Part shown: one piece after another, positions 24,001-33,053 of the stretch | Layout: each line of letters opens with the position of its first letter | Numbering within the stretch: position 1 is the stretch's first letter | Assembly: GCF_026151655.1 (NCBI RefSeq) | Contig: NZ_JAMQPN010000009.1 | Span: forward strand, 86,226-150,225 | Direction of reading: 5' to 3' | Source: Leptospira soteropolitanensis | GTDB lineage: Bacteria; Spirochaetota; Leptospiria; Leptospirales; Leptospiraceae | DNA length: 64,000 bases | Made by a program: the position numbers and the translations under genes | The notes under the pieces: model-generated | What the model saw: the letters and a program-made list of their open reading frames with translations, nothing else | Database searches by the model: none | Told to the model about the DNA's origin: nothing

Positions 24001-24912
24001 TTATAAACCAGCTTTTGCGTTCTTTGCGATGTTTAAGTACCAACCTTGCACATCAAAATAGTTTTGTCCGCTCCAAGCCAAGTTTGTTGCTTGTAAGTGG
24101 TCAATTCCTGTTGCAAACCAATAAGAAGAAGGTGTTCCTTTCCAAGCACCCCATTTTTGGGAGTTCAATGGAACCACACCATCGTTACCACCACCTAAAC
24201 CATAGTATAGACCACCGGCCCAAGTAATTGGATGAGTGAGTGCCATAATTGGGTGTTGGATGAGGTCAGCCCAAGCCATTTCACTACCATAGGAATAGTA
24301 TTTAATTCCAGATTTGTTTGGGGAATTTGTGTTAAATGTTTTCACATAACTTACAGTTAACGATTTTCCCATAGCAATTACATCTTGTGGGCGACCATCG
24401 CGATAAACTAATTTTGCGAGTAAACTAAGTGCTGAATTGGCAAATGGTTGTAACCAACCAGGAATGGCGGCAAGAACGATATCTGCCATTGGTGCTCCTT
24501 GGTGAAGGGAGTTGATGGTAGTTACAGTTTGTGTCTTTCCAGAAAACCCTAAATTGGATACCATATAACGAATGACAAGTCCCCCTTGGCTATGACCCAT
24601 CAAATGGACCTTAGAACAACCGTTTGCTGTCATCCAAGTGGAAACTGCTGATTGGATTTGGCTTGCACGAGTGGGAATGGAATTAGTAGCAGAACTTCCC
24701 GGAGTAGTTACTTTTGCACCTTGGCTACGAAGATAACCGTCAAGGCCTCCCCAATACTTTACAAGTCCACCAGCAAGCCCTTGGGTATCATCAAATCCGA
24801 GGATTCCATGAACTAGTGCAATGCACTGACCATCAAGAGGACCGGCAAACAGACCGGAGGTGGGAACGGAGAGGAGGGTCGCTAAAACCCCAATCAAGAT
24901 TTTCTTTTTCAT
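24001..24912 (-). CDS. Secreted triacylglycerol lipase (Pseudomonas/Burkholderia LipA type)
   Basis: The 303-residue enzyme has a Sec signal peptide (cleavage near LFA-GP), the oxyanion segment IALVHGILGFDD, nucleophile Ser108 in LMGHSQGGL, an acid in GGGNDGVVPLNS, and the catalytic His in IDHLQAT. Cysteines at 30 and 99 could form a disulfide. This family I.1/I.2 lipase normally needs a Lif foldase, and one is encoded next. AGGTG precedes the ATG. It should act outside the inner membrane on long-chain lipids, the carbon source on which Leptospira depend. Confidence 0.9.
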   Translation of the reverse strand: MKKKILIGVLATLLSVPTSGLFAGPLDGQCIALVHGILGFDDTQGLAGGLVKYWGGLDGYLRSQGAKVTTPGSSATNSIPTRASQIQSAVSTWMTANGCSKVHLMGHSQGGLVIRYMVSNLGFSGKTQTVTTINSLHQGAPMADIVLAAIPGWLQPFANSALSLLAKLVYRDGRPQDVIAMGKSLTVSYVKTFNTNSPNKSGIKYYSYGSEMAWADLIQHPIMALTHPITWAGGLYYGLGGGNDGVVPLNSQKWGAWKGTPSSYWFATGIDHLQATNLAWSGQNYFDVQGWYLNIAKNAKAGL

Positions 24913-25109
24913 ATTTCACCTGAACTTTCTTTGTTTTTACAATATAAATGCACAGGATTGACATCAGTCAATAACTTATGGCAAATTTAGGTCAAATGTT
25001 TCGAAACGATGTTCATAACTAACGCCGTAAGTTCGGGAATTGTGAGCCAGGATTTGCCATTCGAAGGAGAGATTGTTTGATTTTTAAAGAGGCCGATTCG
25101 TTTGAAGGA

Positions 25110-26477
25110 TTAGAAACCTAACTCTTGTAAGTGTTTGACTGGAGTGAGTTCCAAAGAAGGAAAAAGCCCATCCACTTCTTTAAAATTTCCCTGTGGGATG
25201 TAGACCTTGGAAATACCGATACCTGCTAGTTCTTTGAGTCGTAGGTTGATCTGTCCCACACTCCTCACCTCGCCAGAAAGTCCCACTTCCCCAAGAAATC
25301 CCATTTCTCTGGAAACCGGTTTGTCTTTAAATGAAGAAGAAATGGAAGCAACAATGGCTAAGTCAAGACTTGGTTCATCAATACTAAGTCCACCAGCAAG
25401 ATTGCTAAAGATATCAGATTCGGATAAAGGAAATCCTAAATATTTTTCAATGACAGCAGATAGTAAAATCACACGACGATTGTCTAGACCTTCTGCCATT
25501 CGCCTTGCTTGGCCATAAGAAGATTTGGTCACTAATGCTTGTACTTCGACGCTAATTGCCCGAGAACCTTCCATAACAGAAGATAAAACACTGCCTGACC
25601 TTTCTTCTGACTCGGGGGAAATGAACAAACGATGACGGTCGAGTACTTGTTTGAGTCCACCCGATACCATTTCAAAAATGGCAGTATCCCCTACCGCACC
25701 AAATCTGTTTTTGACAGCACGAAGGATACGGTAATAGTTAAACCGGTCCCCTTCAAAATACAAAACTGTATCTACCAAATGTTCTAAAACTTTGGGGCCT
25801 GCAATTTGACCTTCTTTGGTAATATGACCAATGAGAAAAATTGGAACTGAAGTACGTTTGGCGGTTTCTAAAAAGATTTGTGAAGACTCTCTCAGTTGAG
25901 TGATGGTTCCTGCTTGGTTCACTAAACTTTCTTTGAGAATGGTTTGAATGGAATCAATAAAAACTACTTTAGGATGTAAATCCGAAATCATTTGTGAAAT
26001 ATTTTCTGCATATACTTCAGATGATAACAGAATATTTTCCGAGGTGACTCCCATTCGTTTGGCGCGTAAACCAATTTGCGAAGCGGACTCTTCACCAGAA
26101 ATATACAAAACCTTCCCATCCGCTGCAATGTTTTTGGCTATTTCTAAAACGAGAGTGGATTTTCCCACTCCTGGTTCTCCTCCAACTAACACCAAACTAC
26201 CAGGGACAATCCCACCACCAAGAACCAAATCCAATTCGCTAAAACCAGAAGAAGTGCGAACATGGGCATCACTCACCACAGAGCCTATGGATTTAGGATC
26301 GGTGTATTTTCTATCTTTTGGTTTTTGAGAAACGGGAGAATCAAATCTCCCGGAAGAAGTATTTGTGACTTCTTCGATTTGGTTCCATTCCCCACAAGAA
26401 GGACATTTTCCAGCCCAACGAACAAAACTATCCCCGCAGGACTTACATTGGTATTGGGGAAGTTGTTTTTTTGCCAT
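25110..26477 (-). CDS. radA: DNA repair protein RadA
   Basis: The 455-residue protein has the N-terminal zinc finger (Cys11, 14, 25, 28: CKSCGDS to GKCPSCGEW), a Walker A GGEPGVGKST (about 98-107), the RadA-specific KNRFGAVGD motif, and a C-terminal Lon-like domain (SSVMEGSRAISVEVQALV, then EVGLSGEVRSVGQI). RadA is a branch-migration helicase in recombinational repair. Its ATG overlaps the stop of the upstream exonuclease gene by one base (TGATG). Confidence 0.96.
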   Translation of the reverse strand: MAKKQLPQYQCKSCGDSFVRWAGKCPSCGEWNQIEEVTNTSSGRFDSPVSQKPKDRKYTDPKSIGSVVSDAHVRTSSGFSELDLVLGGGIVPGSLVLVGGEPGVGKSTLVLEIAKNIAADGKVLYISGEESASQIGLRAKRMGVTSENILLSSEVYAENISQMISDLHPKVVFIDSIQTILKESLVNQAGTITQLRESSQIFLETAKRTSVPIFLIGHITKEGQIAGPKVLEHLVDTVLYFEGDRFNYYRILRAVKNRFGAVGDTAIFEMVSGGLKQVLDRHRLFISPESEERSGSVLSSVMEGSRAISVEVQALVTKSSYGQARRMAEGLDNRRVILLSAVIEKYLGFPLSESDIFSNLAGGLSIDEPSLDLAIVASISSSFKDKPVSREMGFLGEVGLSGEVRSVGQINLRLKELAGIGISKVYIPQGNFKEVDGLFPSLELTPVKHLQELGF

Positions 26478-27115
26478 CAGTGTTCGAAAAGATTAGGTAC
26501 TTCCAAAAGATCCAGTTCCACTTGGGTTTCCAAAAAGGCAAAACAACGTTCCGCTAAGGCAAACCTATTTTCCCTGATCATCATCTCAGTAAGGATGGAT
26601 TCAAGTGCAATTAAAAACCGAACATCAGTGGATGCATAATCGACTTGGTCTTTGGTGAGGATTTTTTTCCCCCAATCAGAACTTTGATTTTTTTTATCAA
26701 TGTTTTCTTCAAAAAATTCACGGATTAGTTCTTTTAACCCATGTTTGTCGGTATAAGTTCGAGCAAGTTTACTTCCGATTTTGGTGCAAAAAACATTTTG
26801 AACTTTGATTCCTAGTCTTGCCCTAAGGAAGGTCATATCCATTCTTGCAAAATGAAAGATCTTTGTAATATCTTTGGATTCAAATAATTTTTGGATATGC
26901 GGAGCTTCGGTTTGCCCAGGAAGAATTTGAACGAGTGCGACTTTATTTTTGGAATCGGAAATTTGTACGACACAAAGTCTATCCCGTCTGGGATTGAGCC
27001 CCATCATTTCACAATCCACAGCCAACCTGTCATCCTTTTTGAAGGCGTCAAAGAAATCTTCGTTCAGATCTCCCTGGAGGACGACTGGTTTTATAGTTGA
27101 ACGTTTTTGGGTCAT
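26477..27115 (-). CDS. RNase D-like 3'-5' exonuclease
   Basis: The 212-residue protein contains the DEDD exonuclease core only: AVDCEMMGLNP (Exo I acidic pair), FHFARMDMTFL (Exo II aspartate) and DYASTDVRFL (Exo III, DEDDy tyrosine and aspartate). The HRDC domains of full-length RNase D are absent, so it is a short RNase D-like or 3'-5' exonuclease of unknown substrate, RNA or DNA. It is cotranscribed with radA, which hints at a nucleic-acid repair or processing role. Confidence 0.85.
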   Translation of the reverse strand: MTQKRSTIKPVVLQGDLNEDFFDAFKKDDRLAVDCEMMGLNPRRDRLCVVQISDSKNKVALVQILPGQTEAPHIQKLFESKDITKIFHFARMDMTFLRARLGIKVQNVFCTKIGSKLARTYTDKHGLKELIREFFEENIDKKNQSSDWGKKILTKDQVDYASTDVRFLIALESILTEMMIRENRFALAERCFAFLETQVELDLLEVPNLFEH

Positions 27116-27169
27116 AATGGCTTACTATGGAAACCACCCTATCAAAATCATCAAATAGATTTTTCCAAG

Positions 27170-29056
27170 ATGAAAATTCAATACAGAGTTCATAATTCCG
27201 TCACCATTTCGAACTTCCTTCCTGTTAAGGCAGGGGTTTACCAATCCGAATGTAAAAAATTCGAACTTCTACTTACTTCGACAACAGACACTAAAACAGG
27301 CACTGTATTCAGTCCTAAGCTCATTTGGCGAGAGTCCACAAGACCCGAAGTAGGATTTTCAGTAGATTATTTAGAATTAAATTTATCGATCCTACCGGAA
27401 GGAGGAGGTTATTCCTTATTCCAACACGGATACCAATCCTGGTCTATCTCAAGAAAGGTCGAAAATACATCGACTGACAGGCCACCTTTTTTATCTTTTT
27501 TGCAATATTCACAAGAGAATATTTATTCAAAACATGAATCAAAAGTCGGGAAGTTCATTTCGGAATATCTCACTCTTATTTTTAATAAAGATACTGGAAA
27601 TGGTATTTTGTATGCTCCTATCGAACAAGGAGAGTTCGGAACCAAATTTGAAGTGGTTTTTGGAGAATCAGCCAATATAACCTCCGTTAAAGTTATCTAT
27701 GATATTCATTGTTTACCGGATCTTCGTCCCAATGCAAAACTGAGTATTGCAAAAATTAAAGTTTTACCTTTTAAAGGGAACCCGGAAGGAAAACTTGCTA
27801 AGTATTTTGAAGAATTAGGGAATAAAGAAGGTCCAGGAAATTTACCAAAAAAGGTTCCCACTGGCTGGTGTTCTTGGTATTATTATTATACAAAGATTGA
27901 TCAAAAAACAATTTTAGACAACCTAGCAAAGGTTAGAGAGCTAAACCTACCATTTGAATTTTTCCAGATCGATGATGGATACCAAAGAGAAATTGGGGAC
28001 TGGCTTGTACCGAATGAAAAGTTTCCCGGAGGGATGCGAATCCTGGCAGATGAAATCAAACGTGTGGGATTAAAACCAGGAATCTGGCTTGCCCCATTTT
28101 TAGTCCGAAAAAAATCAGAATTCTTTCGTAAGTATCCAGAGGCCATCCTAAAAGACCAAAATGGAAAACCGGTTCCTGCCATTTACCAACCACTTTGGGG
28201 AAGAGGTTATACCTATGCACTGGACATCACACACCCGACTGCACTAACCTATATAGAAAAAGTTTTTACTACCCTTGTCAAAGAATGGGGATATCCGTAT
28301 TTAAAATTGGATTTCCTTTATGCAGGTCTACTTCCAGGCGATGTATATAACAAAAGTTTGTCGCCTCAAGCACGATATAGGAACGCCTTAGAACTCATTC
28401 GAAAAGTCGTTGGAAAAAACACATTTTTGCTTGGATGTGGAGCTCCCATGTTACCATCGGTGGGAATTTTTGATGGGATGCGTATCTCTTGTGATGTAGC
28501 ACCATTTTGGTATCCCGAAAAACTTCGTGTATTTCTAAAAGATAGGGATGCACTTTGCACAAGAACTGCCCTCATCAACGATATCACACGTTCCTCAATG
28601 CATAGACATCTTTGGTTGAATGATCCGGATTGTTTGTTAGTTCGTAAAAAAAGAAACAAAATGAACGAGGCTCAAACAAAACTTATGGCTTCCGTCATGG
28701 CAGTGTCAGGTGGGATGTTACTTGTTTCTGATGACCTTACGAAACTGGAAATGGACAGATTGGATCTTTTGAAAAAAGCCTTCCAATTGAATCGGGAATG
28801 CCAAGCTTATACCCCTGTTCCAATTGGAATTTTTGAGGAAGAATTCCCTACGGCAATGTACAATCCTGCTGGTTATCTTGGAATTTGGAATCCTTCCGAA
28901 GAAGAACAAACTGTGCGTTTTGCAATCCCACAAGGTTTAAAAACAAAAGCCCCATTTTTAGATTTTTGGACAGGAACAATGGTGGATCTTCGAATCGTGG
29001 AAGGTCATTTTGAAACCACTCTTCCGGCGTTTGGTTCCGTTGTTGTGGCAGTTTGA
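27170..29056 (+). CDS. Alpha-galactosidase, GH36 family
   Basis: The 628-residue enzyme belongs to glycoside hydrolase clan D. After an N-terminal beta-sandwich (1-220, with YSLFQHGYQSWS) comes the barrel: TGWCSWYYYYTKI, FEFFQIDDGYQREIGDW, PGIWLAPFLV, YLKLDFLYAGLLP with the nucleophile aspartate in K-x-D, and MRISCDVAPFW with the probable acid/base aspartate. It should release alpha-linked galactose. No signal peptide, so it is cytoplasmic. The ATG at 27170 (MKIQYRV) fits the domain start; the frame runs 21 codons further into the divergent exonuclease gene. Confidence 0.88.
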   Translation: MKIQYRVHNSVTISNFLPVKAGVYQSECKKFELLLTSTTDTKTGTVFSPKLIWRESTRPEVGFSVDYLELNLSILPEGGGYSLFQHGYQSWSISRKVENTSTDRPPFLSFLQYSQENIYSKHESKVGKFISEYLTLIFNKDTGNGILYAPIEQGEFGTKFEVVFGESANITSVKVIYDIHCLPDLRPNAKLSIAKIKVLPFKGNPEGKLAKYFEELGNKEGPGNLPKKVPTGWCSWYYYYTKIDQKTILDNLAKVRELNLPFEFFQIDDGYQREIGDWLVPNEKFPGGMRILADEIKRVGLKPGIWLAPFLVRKKSEFFRKYPEAILKDQNGKPVPAIYQPLWGRGYTYALDITHPTALTYIEKVFTTLVKEWGYPYLKLDFLYAGLLPGDVYNKSLSPQARYRNALELIRKVVGKNTFLLGCGAPMLPSVGIFDGMRISCDVAPFWYPEKLRVFLKDRDALCTRTALINDITRSSMHRHLWLNDPDCLLVRKKRNKMNEAQTKLMASVMAVSGGMLLVSDDLTKLEMDRLDLLKKAFQLNRECQAYTPVPIGIFEEEFPTAMYNPAGYLGIWNPSEEEQTVRFAIPQGLKTKAPFLDFWTGTMVDLRIVEGHFETTLPAFGSVVVAV

Positions 29057-29125
29057 ATGAGAAAATTAATTGACGGTTTCTAATTTGGACTTAGAATCTT
29101 TGCAATTCGTCGTAAGAGGTTTTTT

Positions 29126-29590
29126 ATGCGTTTGATCAAACATTTAAGTCTAGTATCCGTAATGGCGGTACTAATATCATTTAACAACTGTTCTTTTATG
29201 GATTCCGCTTCTGCCAGCTTAAGTCGCTTTGGTATTTCTATATCGGATTCAACATCTGCCCTTGTAAAATCAGTGTCAAAAAGTATTTCGTCAATCTCGG
29301 ATAGCGGTGATGAAAAAGCCATGAATGAATATAAAGAAGATGTAATTGCAAGTGTTGCCTTACAAATTCGTTACGAAAATCAAAAACAAGAATTGGAAAA
29401 CCAACTTTCTTTGATAGCAAAATCACACGGTGTTGTCGCTTGGAGATCAAACAGTGCCACTTATATCGCCATTGGCCAAGGTTTGAAACAAGCAAATCTC
29501 TCTCCTTCTGAAATGAAAGCAGTGGCCACTGATGTTGCAAAACAAAATGCTACCGTTGCAAAACTAATACTAAACGGGTACAGTCTATAA
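29126..29590 (+). CDS. Putative lipoprotein
   Basis: The 154-residue product has a signal peptide ending in a lipobox-like ISFNNC (Cys22) followed by a Ser-rich stretch (SASASLSRFGISISDS) and a helical C-terminal domain. No family recognised. The pattern, a Cys-anchored small protein with a Ser-rich linker, is usual for Leptospira lipoproteins. AGAGG lies nine bases before the ATG. Its stop overlaps the region where the next gene must start. Confidence 0.7.
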   Translation: MRLIKHLSLVSVMAVLISFNNCSFMDSASASLSRFGISISDSTSALVKSVSKSISSISDSGDEKAMNEYKEDVIASVALQIRYENQKQELENQLSLIAKSHGVVAWRSNSATYIAIGQGLKQANLSPSEMKAVATDVAKQNATVAKLILNGYSL

Positions 29591-31434
29591 TTCGGATCGT
29601 CTTTGGGCGGCATTACACCGCCCATTTCCTATTATTACTCATTCACTTTTTCATTTTTTTTCCCCAACATCTAAATGCGAACCCAAACCCCTATGGGTTT
29701 TTATATATCGATTCAAATTCAGGACAATCCAGTGGTGGTCATTCAGCACTTCGATTCGGTGATCGTGTCTATCACTTACAATATTCCTTTGATGATAAAA
29801 TCTTTCATATCGTCAGAGAATCTTGGGAAGATTTTCGTTTTCAATATGGAGTAGTCCAAAACCGTAATATCGAATTTTACGAGTGGGAACTTTCAGAAAG
29901 GGCAAAACAATTATTACGCCAAAAATGGAACGAACTCTATTTGATCCAAGAAACTCATATTCAAAATCAAAAAAATTTGGAAGAGGAATGGATCATTGCA
30001 GAAAATAGAAATAAAAATGACCTAACATCATTACCCATGAGTGGATTTGGGTATTTCACAAATATTTCTGATCCAAATTCCCCCATTCAAAAATTGTTTT
30101 CCTTTTCGCAAAAAGAAAAAGAGGTTTTGAGAAATTCGATTCTTTCTTCGCAAGAATTTAAGAAAAGATACCAACTAACAAAAGTAGACAATTCTTTACC
30201 AAATACGGATTCACCTTATCGCCTTATCCATTCGATTCAAACCAAAAGAAACCAAATTATTGCAGCCGAAAAAAAAAGTTTTATCCGTAACTTTCTTTTA
30301 AATCCAGTTCTTATTTATGAGGACTCGTTTATGTCATTGAATGGACCAGAATTTCAGCTAAATGAAGAAGAAATAAAAATTTGGAAAAGGCACTTGGTTC
30401 GGTTAGTGCAAGATTTACGATTTTGTTTAACCAACAATGAGTGTAACGATTGGGAAGAAATGACATTTCTTTTGCGAATTCTCTATATTCAGAAATCGAT
30501 AGAAAGTAAAACGGTAGTCTTCCCTAAAAAACAATTAAATGGATTCCAATATCTACCCATCGTCCCATTACCAGACTCGGTAATGAGCGTAAAACAAAAA
30601 GAATATGCAGAGTTATTTAGGCAGCAAAAGAAAAAGTTCGTATCCGATTATGGACCTACCCATTTTTATAACTGGGAATCTTTTTTGGTTCGTTATCAAA
30701 GTTTTTTAGAATCGGGTGTGGCTCCAGATGGGGTTGAATTCAATTTAGTAGGATATAATCCTTATGAAAAATTCTTAAATGAATTTGAGAAATCAGATGA
30801 AACCGAAACCGAATCTAAAATACAACAAACGAATTATGAAACTTATACGGAGAAAATCCAAGACCTATATTCATATCACCTAACTCACCAAAATTGCACG
30901 ACAGAACTATTTCGTTATTTGAATGAAATGTTTCCCGGTGGCAAAATCGGAAATGAAATTTTTTGGGATCCATTGTCAAGTCAGGTGATCAGTTTTAATT
31001 TTATTCCATCGGTAGCTGCCTGGAAATTAGAGACCAATTCAGGAACAAAACAAAAGAAAAGATATTTATCCTACCGAAATTTAAAGAGAATGAAAATAGA
31101 AGGATTTACCGAAAAACATTTTAAAGAAAAGTTTGTTCCTAGTTCTAAAATCTATAAAACAAATCCCATAGACCATCCATTTTTATTTTTTACAGAAGAA
31201 ACAGTTTGGAACAGGCCTATCTTGGGACTGGCGAATACAGTATTTGGAATTGGATATACAAGTATGGGAATATTCACCTCACCCCTTGACAAAGGATATC
31301 GGTTTTCCAAAGGAACAGAGTCTGTATTTTATAGCCTTCCTGAACTTGTATTTTTTAATATCCGTAAAGGACATTTCCCATTTATCTCCGCTGAAGAAAT
31401 CCCAAAAGAATATTACATAAAAGAATCCTTATGA
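29590..31434 (+). CDS. DUF4105/Lnb N-terminal-type periplasmic protein, start codon unresolved
   Basis: Coding sequence is clear from at least 29655: FFPQHLNANPNPYGFLYID, GGHSALRFGDRVYHLQYS, and later HQNCTTELFRYLNEMF, which matches the DUF4105 (Lnb N-terminal, NlpC/P60-like) pattern with conserved His and Cys. A hydrophobic run FLLLLIHFFIFF just upstream looks like a signal peptide. In this frame no ATG, GTG or TTG lies between the stop at 29530-29532 and TTG at 29941, which is inside the domain. An ATT at 29590 (or ATA at 29587) is the best candidate; a frameshift near the start is the alternative. It overlaps the next gene by four bases. Confidence 0.7.
   Translation: MRIVFGRHYTAHFLLLLIHFFIFFPQHLNANPNPYGFLYIDSNSGQSSGGHSALRFGDRVYHLQYSFDDKIFHIVRESWEDFRFQYGVVQNRNIEFYEWELSERAKQLLRQKWNELYLIQETHIQNQKNLEEEWIIAENRNKNDLTSLPMSGFGYFTNISDPNSPIQKLFSFSQKEKEVLRNSILSSQEFKKRYQLTKVDNSLPNTDSPYRLIHSIQTKRNQIIAAEKKSFIRNFLLNPVLIYEDSFMSLNGPEFQLNEEEIKIWKRHLVRLVQDLRFCLTNNECNDWEEMTFLLRILYIQKSIESKTVVFPKKQLNGFQYLPIVPLPDSVMSVKQKEYAELFRQQKKKFVSDYGPTHFYNWESFLVRYQSFLESGVAPDGVEFNLVGYNPYEKFLNEFEKSDETETESKIQQTNYETYTEKIQDLYSYHLTHQNCTTELFRYLNEMFPGGKIGNEIFWDPLSSQVISFNFIPSVAAWKLETNSGTKQKKRYLSYRNLKRMKIEGFTEKHFKEKFVPSSKIYKTNPIDHPFLFFTEETVWNRPILGLANTVFGIGYTSMGIFTSPLDKGYRFSKGTESVFYSLPELVFFNIRKGHFPFISAEEIPKEYYIKESL
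29604..29624 (+). terminator. GC hairpin after the small lipoprotein gene
   Basis: TGGGCGG (29604-29610) pairs with CCGCCCA (29618-29624) around CATTACA, followed by a weakly T-rich stretch (TTTCCTATTATTAC). It may end the lipoprotein transcript, or, if the next gene starts at 29590, fold in its first codons. Confidence 0.5.
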
Positions 31435-33053
31435 AAACTGCTTTTTTCTATTTCCCATATCTTTTCGTATTACTAACACAATTTTTACCAACAAAACCCT
31501 GGTTTTTTCCTGCAGAAAAAACTTCCTATATAATCATTTCTCTCTTATTTATATTATTACAATTTACAATACTTTATCTAAAGTCAACTAACAGTAGCAT
31601 AATCAAACATTGGGAGACCTACACTCCTTCAAATTGGATTATTGCATTTCTTTTTTTTGTTAGTTTAATTATCTTTCCCATTCGAAATATGAATTGGGGG
31701 GATGGCCTCCTTTTATTAGAAACCAATCTATTAGAAACAAAACTTTTTGGATTTCAATTTACTTTAGATGAAATTTTAGAAACGGTCTTTCATAGTCAAG
31801 TTTCCAACGTTTTCTTTAAACTCGGTTTTTCGGATGATCCAAGAATTTCATATACTTTTTTGTCTCAGGTTGCAGGGATCGGGATGATCTTTGGATTTTT
31901 ATGGATGGCCAAAGAAAACTCAAAGACGAATTCGTTATCAATCCTCGTTTTACTTTCATCGGGTGGTATTTTACTAACCTTTGGATATGCTGAAAACTAC
32001 ACCCTCGTTACATCATTTCACTTACTTTTATATATATTTGTTTCGAGATATACAAAAAATCGCAAAGACGATGAATTATTGTTATATGGCGCCACTTCTC
32101 TTGTCGCCATTTCCATGTTATTTCATTTGGTATCTGGATATTTAGTTTTACTTCTGATCTACTTATGGTATGAATATTCCCCAAAAGAAAAAAAAATAAA
32201 ACATCTATTCCTTTGTGCACTTATTGGTTTTAGCATTCTAATTCCTTGGTTTATTTATTTTCTTTTCTTTCACGACCCGATAATCGACAGAAACAGCACT
32301 CATTTAATCCATCCTCCCTTTTACCCCAAAAATAGATTAGTATCGCTCAACCATATCAAAGAAATTCTATCGGTTTTGTATTGGAATGCATCGATTGCCT
32401 CACTTTTTTTACTGCATCAAATTTTCTTTTCCCAATCTGAATGGAAAAATTTTATCAATAGGCCTGAATCAAAAGTCATTTTAGTTTCCATCTTTGCTTT
32501 TTTCCTTCACGGTTTTTTCCACAATCCACAACTGGGTTTTCCGGCCGACTGGGACCTTATGGGGTTTTATTGGTTACCCATCGTATTTTTGGCCCACCAG
32601 TTCTGGATCCAATCTAATGAAAATAAAATAGAATGGGTTCCTGCTTTTTTATTTGGAACAACGATTGTTATCATTTCGGCAATCACATTAAACAAAAATG
32701 ATCCTGACAAAGAAGTTCTTTGGGATGTAACCAAAGTGACAATTCAAAGTTACGTACTTGAAAATAAGAAATACATAGATAGTTTACCAAAAGAAGATAA
32801 GAAGTTCTTTGCAAAAGGCGATTTTTTGTTTTATAAAGGCGTGATGGTCACAACGAAGTTATGCGATTTTCCAACGAAAAATGAAATCATTCGGAAAATG
32901 GAATCACATAGAAAGGATTGGAAACATGGATTTGAAAGTGGAGGTTTTAAATCTAAAGAAAAACTCGGTCATTTTTTGACCGAAGCCACAAAAACAAATA
33001 TTGAATATATTAAATCTCTAGAAGTAAATAAGATATGTCATCCGACGATTTAG
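31431..33053 (+). CDS. Polytopic membrane protein of unknown function
   Basis: The 540-residue protein has ten to eleven hydrophobic helices, with a soluble C-terminal region of about 120 residues. An early periplasmic loop reads MNWGDGLLLLETNL, where an acidic pair after helix two is reminiscent of GT-C membrane glycosyltransferases, but the match is not firm. It starts in an ATGA overlap with the DUF4105 gene, so the two are translationally coupled. Its 3' end overlaps the convergent response-regulator gene by 44 bases. Confidence 0.7.
   Translation: MKTAFFYFPYLFVLLTQFLPTKPWFFPAEKTSYIIISLLFILLQFTILYLKSTNSSIIKHWETYTPSNWIIAFLFFVSLIIFPIRNMNWGDGLLLLETNLLETKLFGFQFTLDEILETVFHSQVSNVFFKLGFSDDPRISYTFLSQVAGIGMIFGFLWMAKENSKTNSLSILVLLSSGGILLTFGYAENYTLVTSFHLLLYIFVSRYTKNRKDDELLLYGATSLVAISMLFHLVSGYLVLLLIYLWYEYSPKEKKIKHLFLCALIGFSILIPWFIYFLFFHDPIIDRNSTHLIHPPFYPKNRLVSLNHIKEILSVLYWNASIASLFLLHQIFFSQSEWKNFINRPESKVILVSIFAFFLHGFFHNPQLGFPADWDLMGFYWLPIVFLAHQFWIQSNENKIEWVPAFLFGTTIVIISAITLNKNDPDKEVLWDVTKVTIQSYVLENKKYIDSLPKEDKKFFAKGDFLFYKGVMVTTKLCDFPTKNEIIRKMESHRKDWKHGFESGGFKSKEKLGHFLTEATKTNIEYIKSLEVNKICHPTI

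Noticed and set aside
29238..29540. 100-codon minus-strand frame
   Set aside because: It is opposite the small lipoprotein gene and has histidine/glutamine-rich shadow composition.
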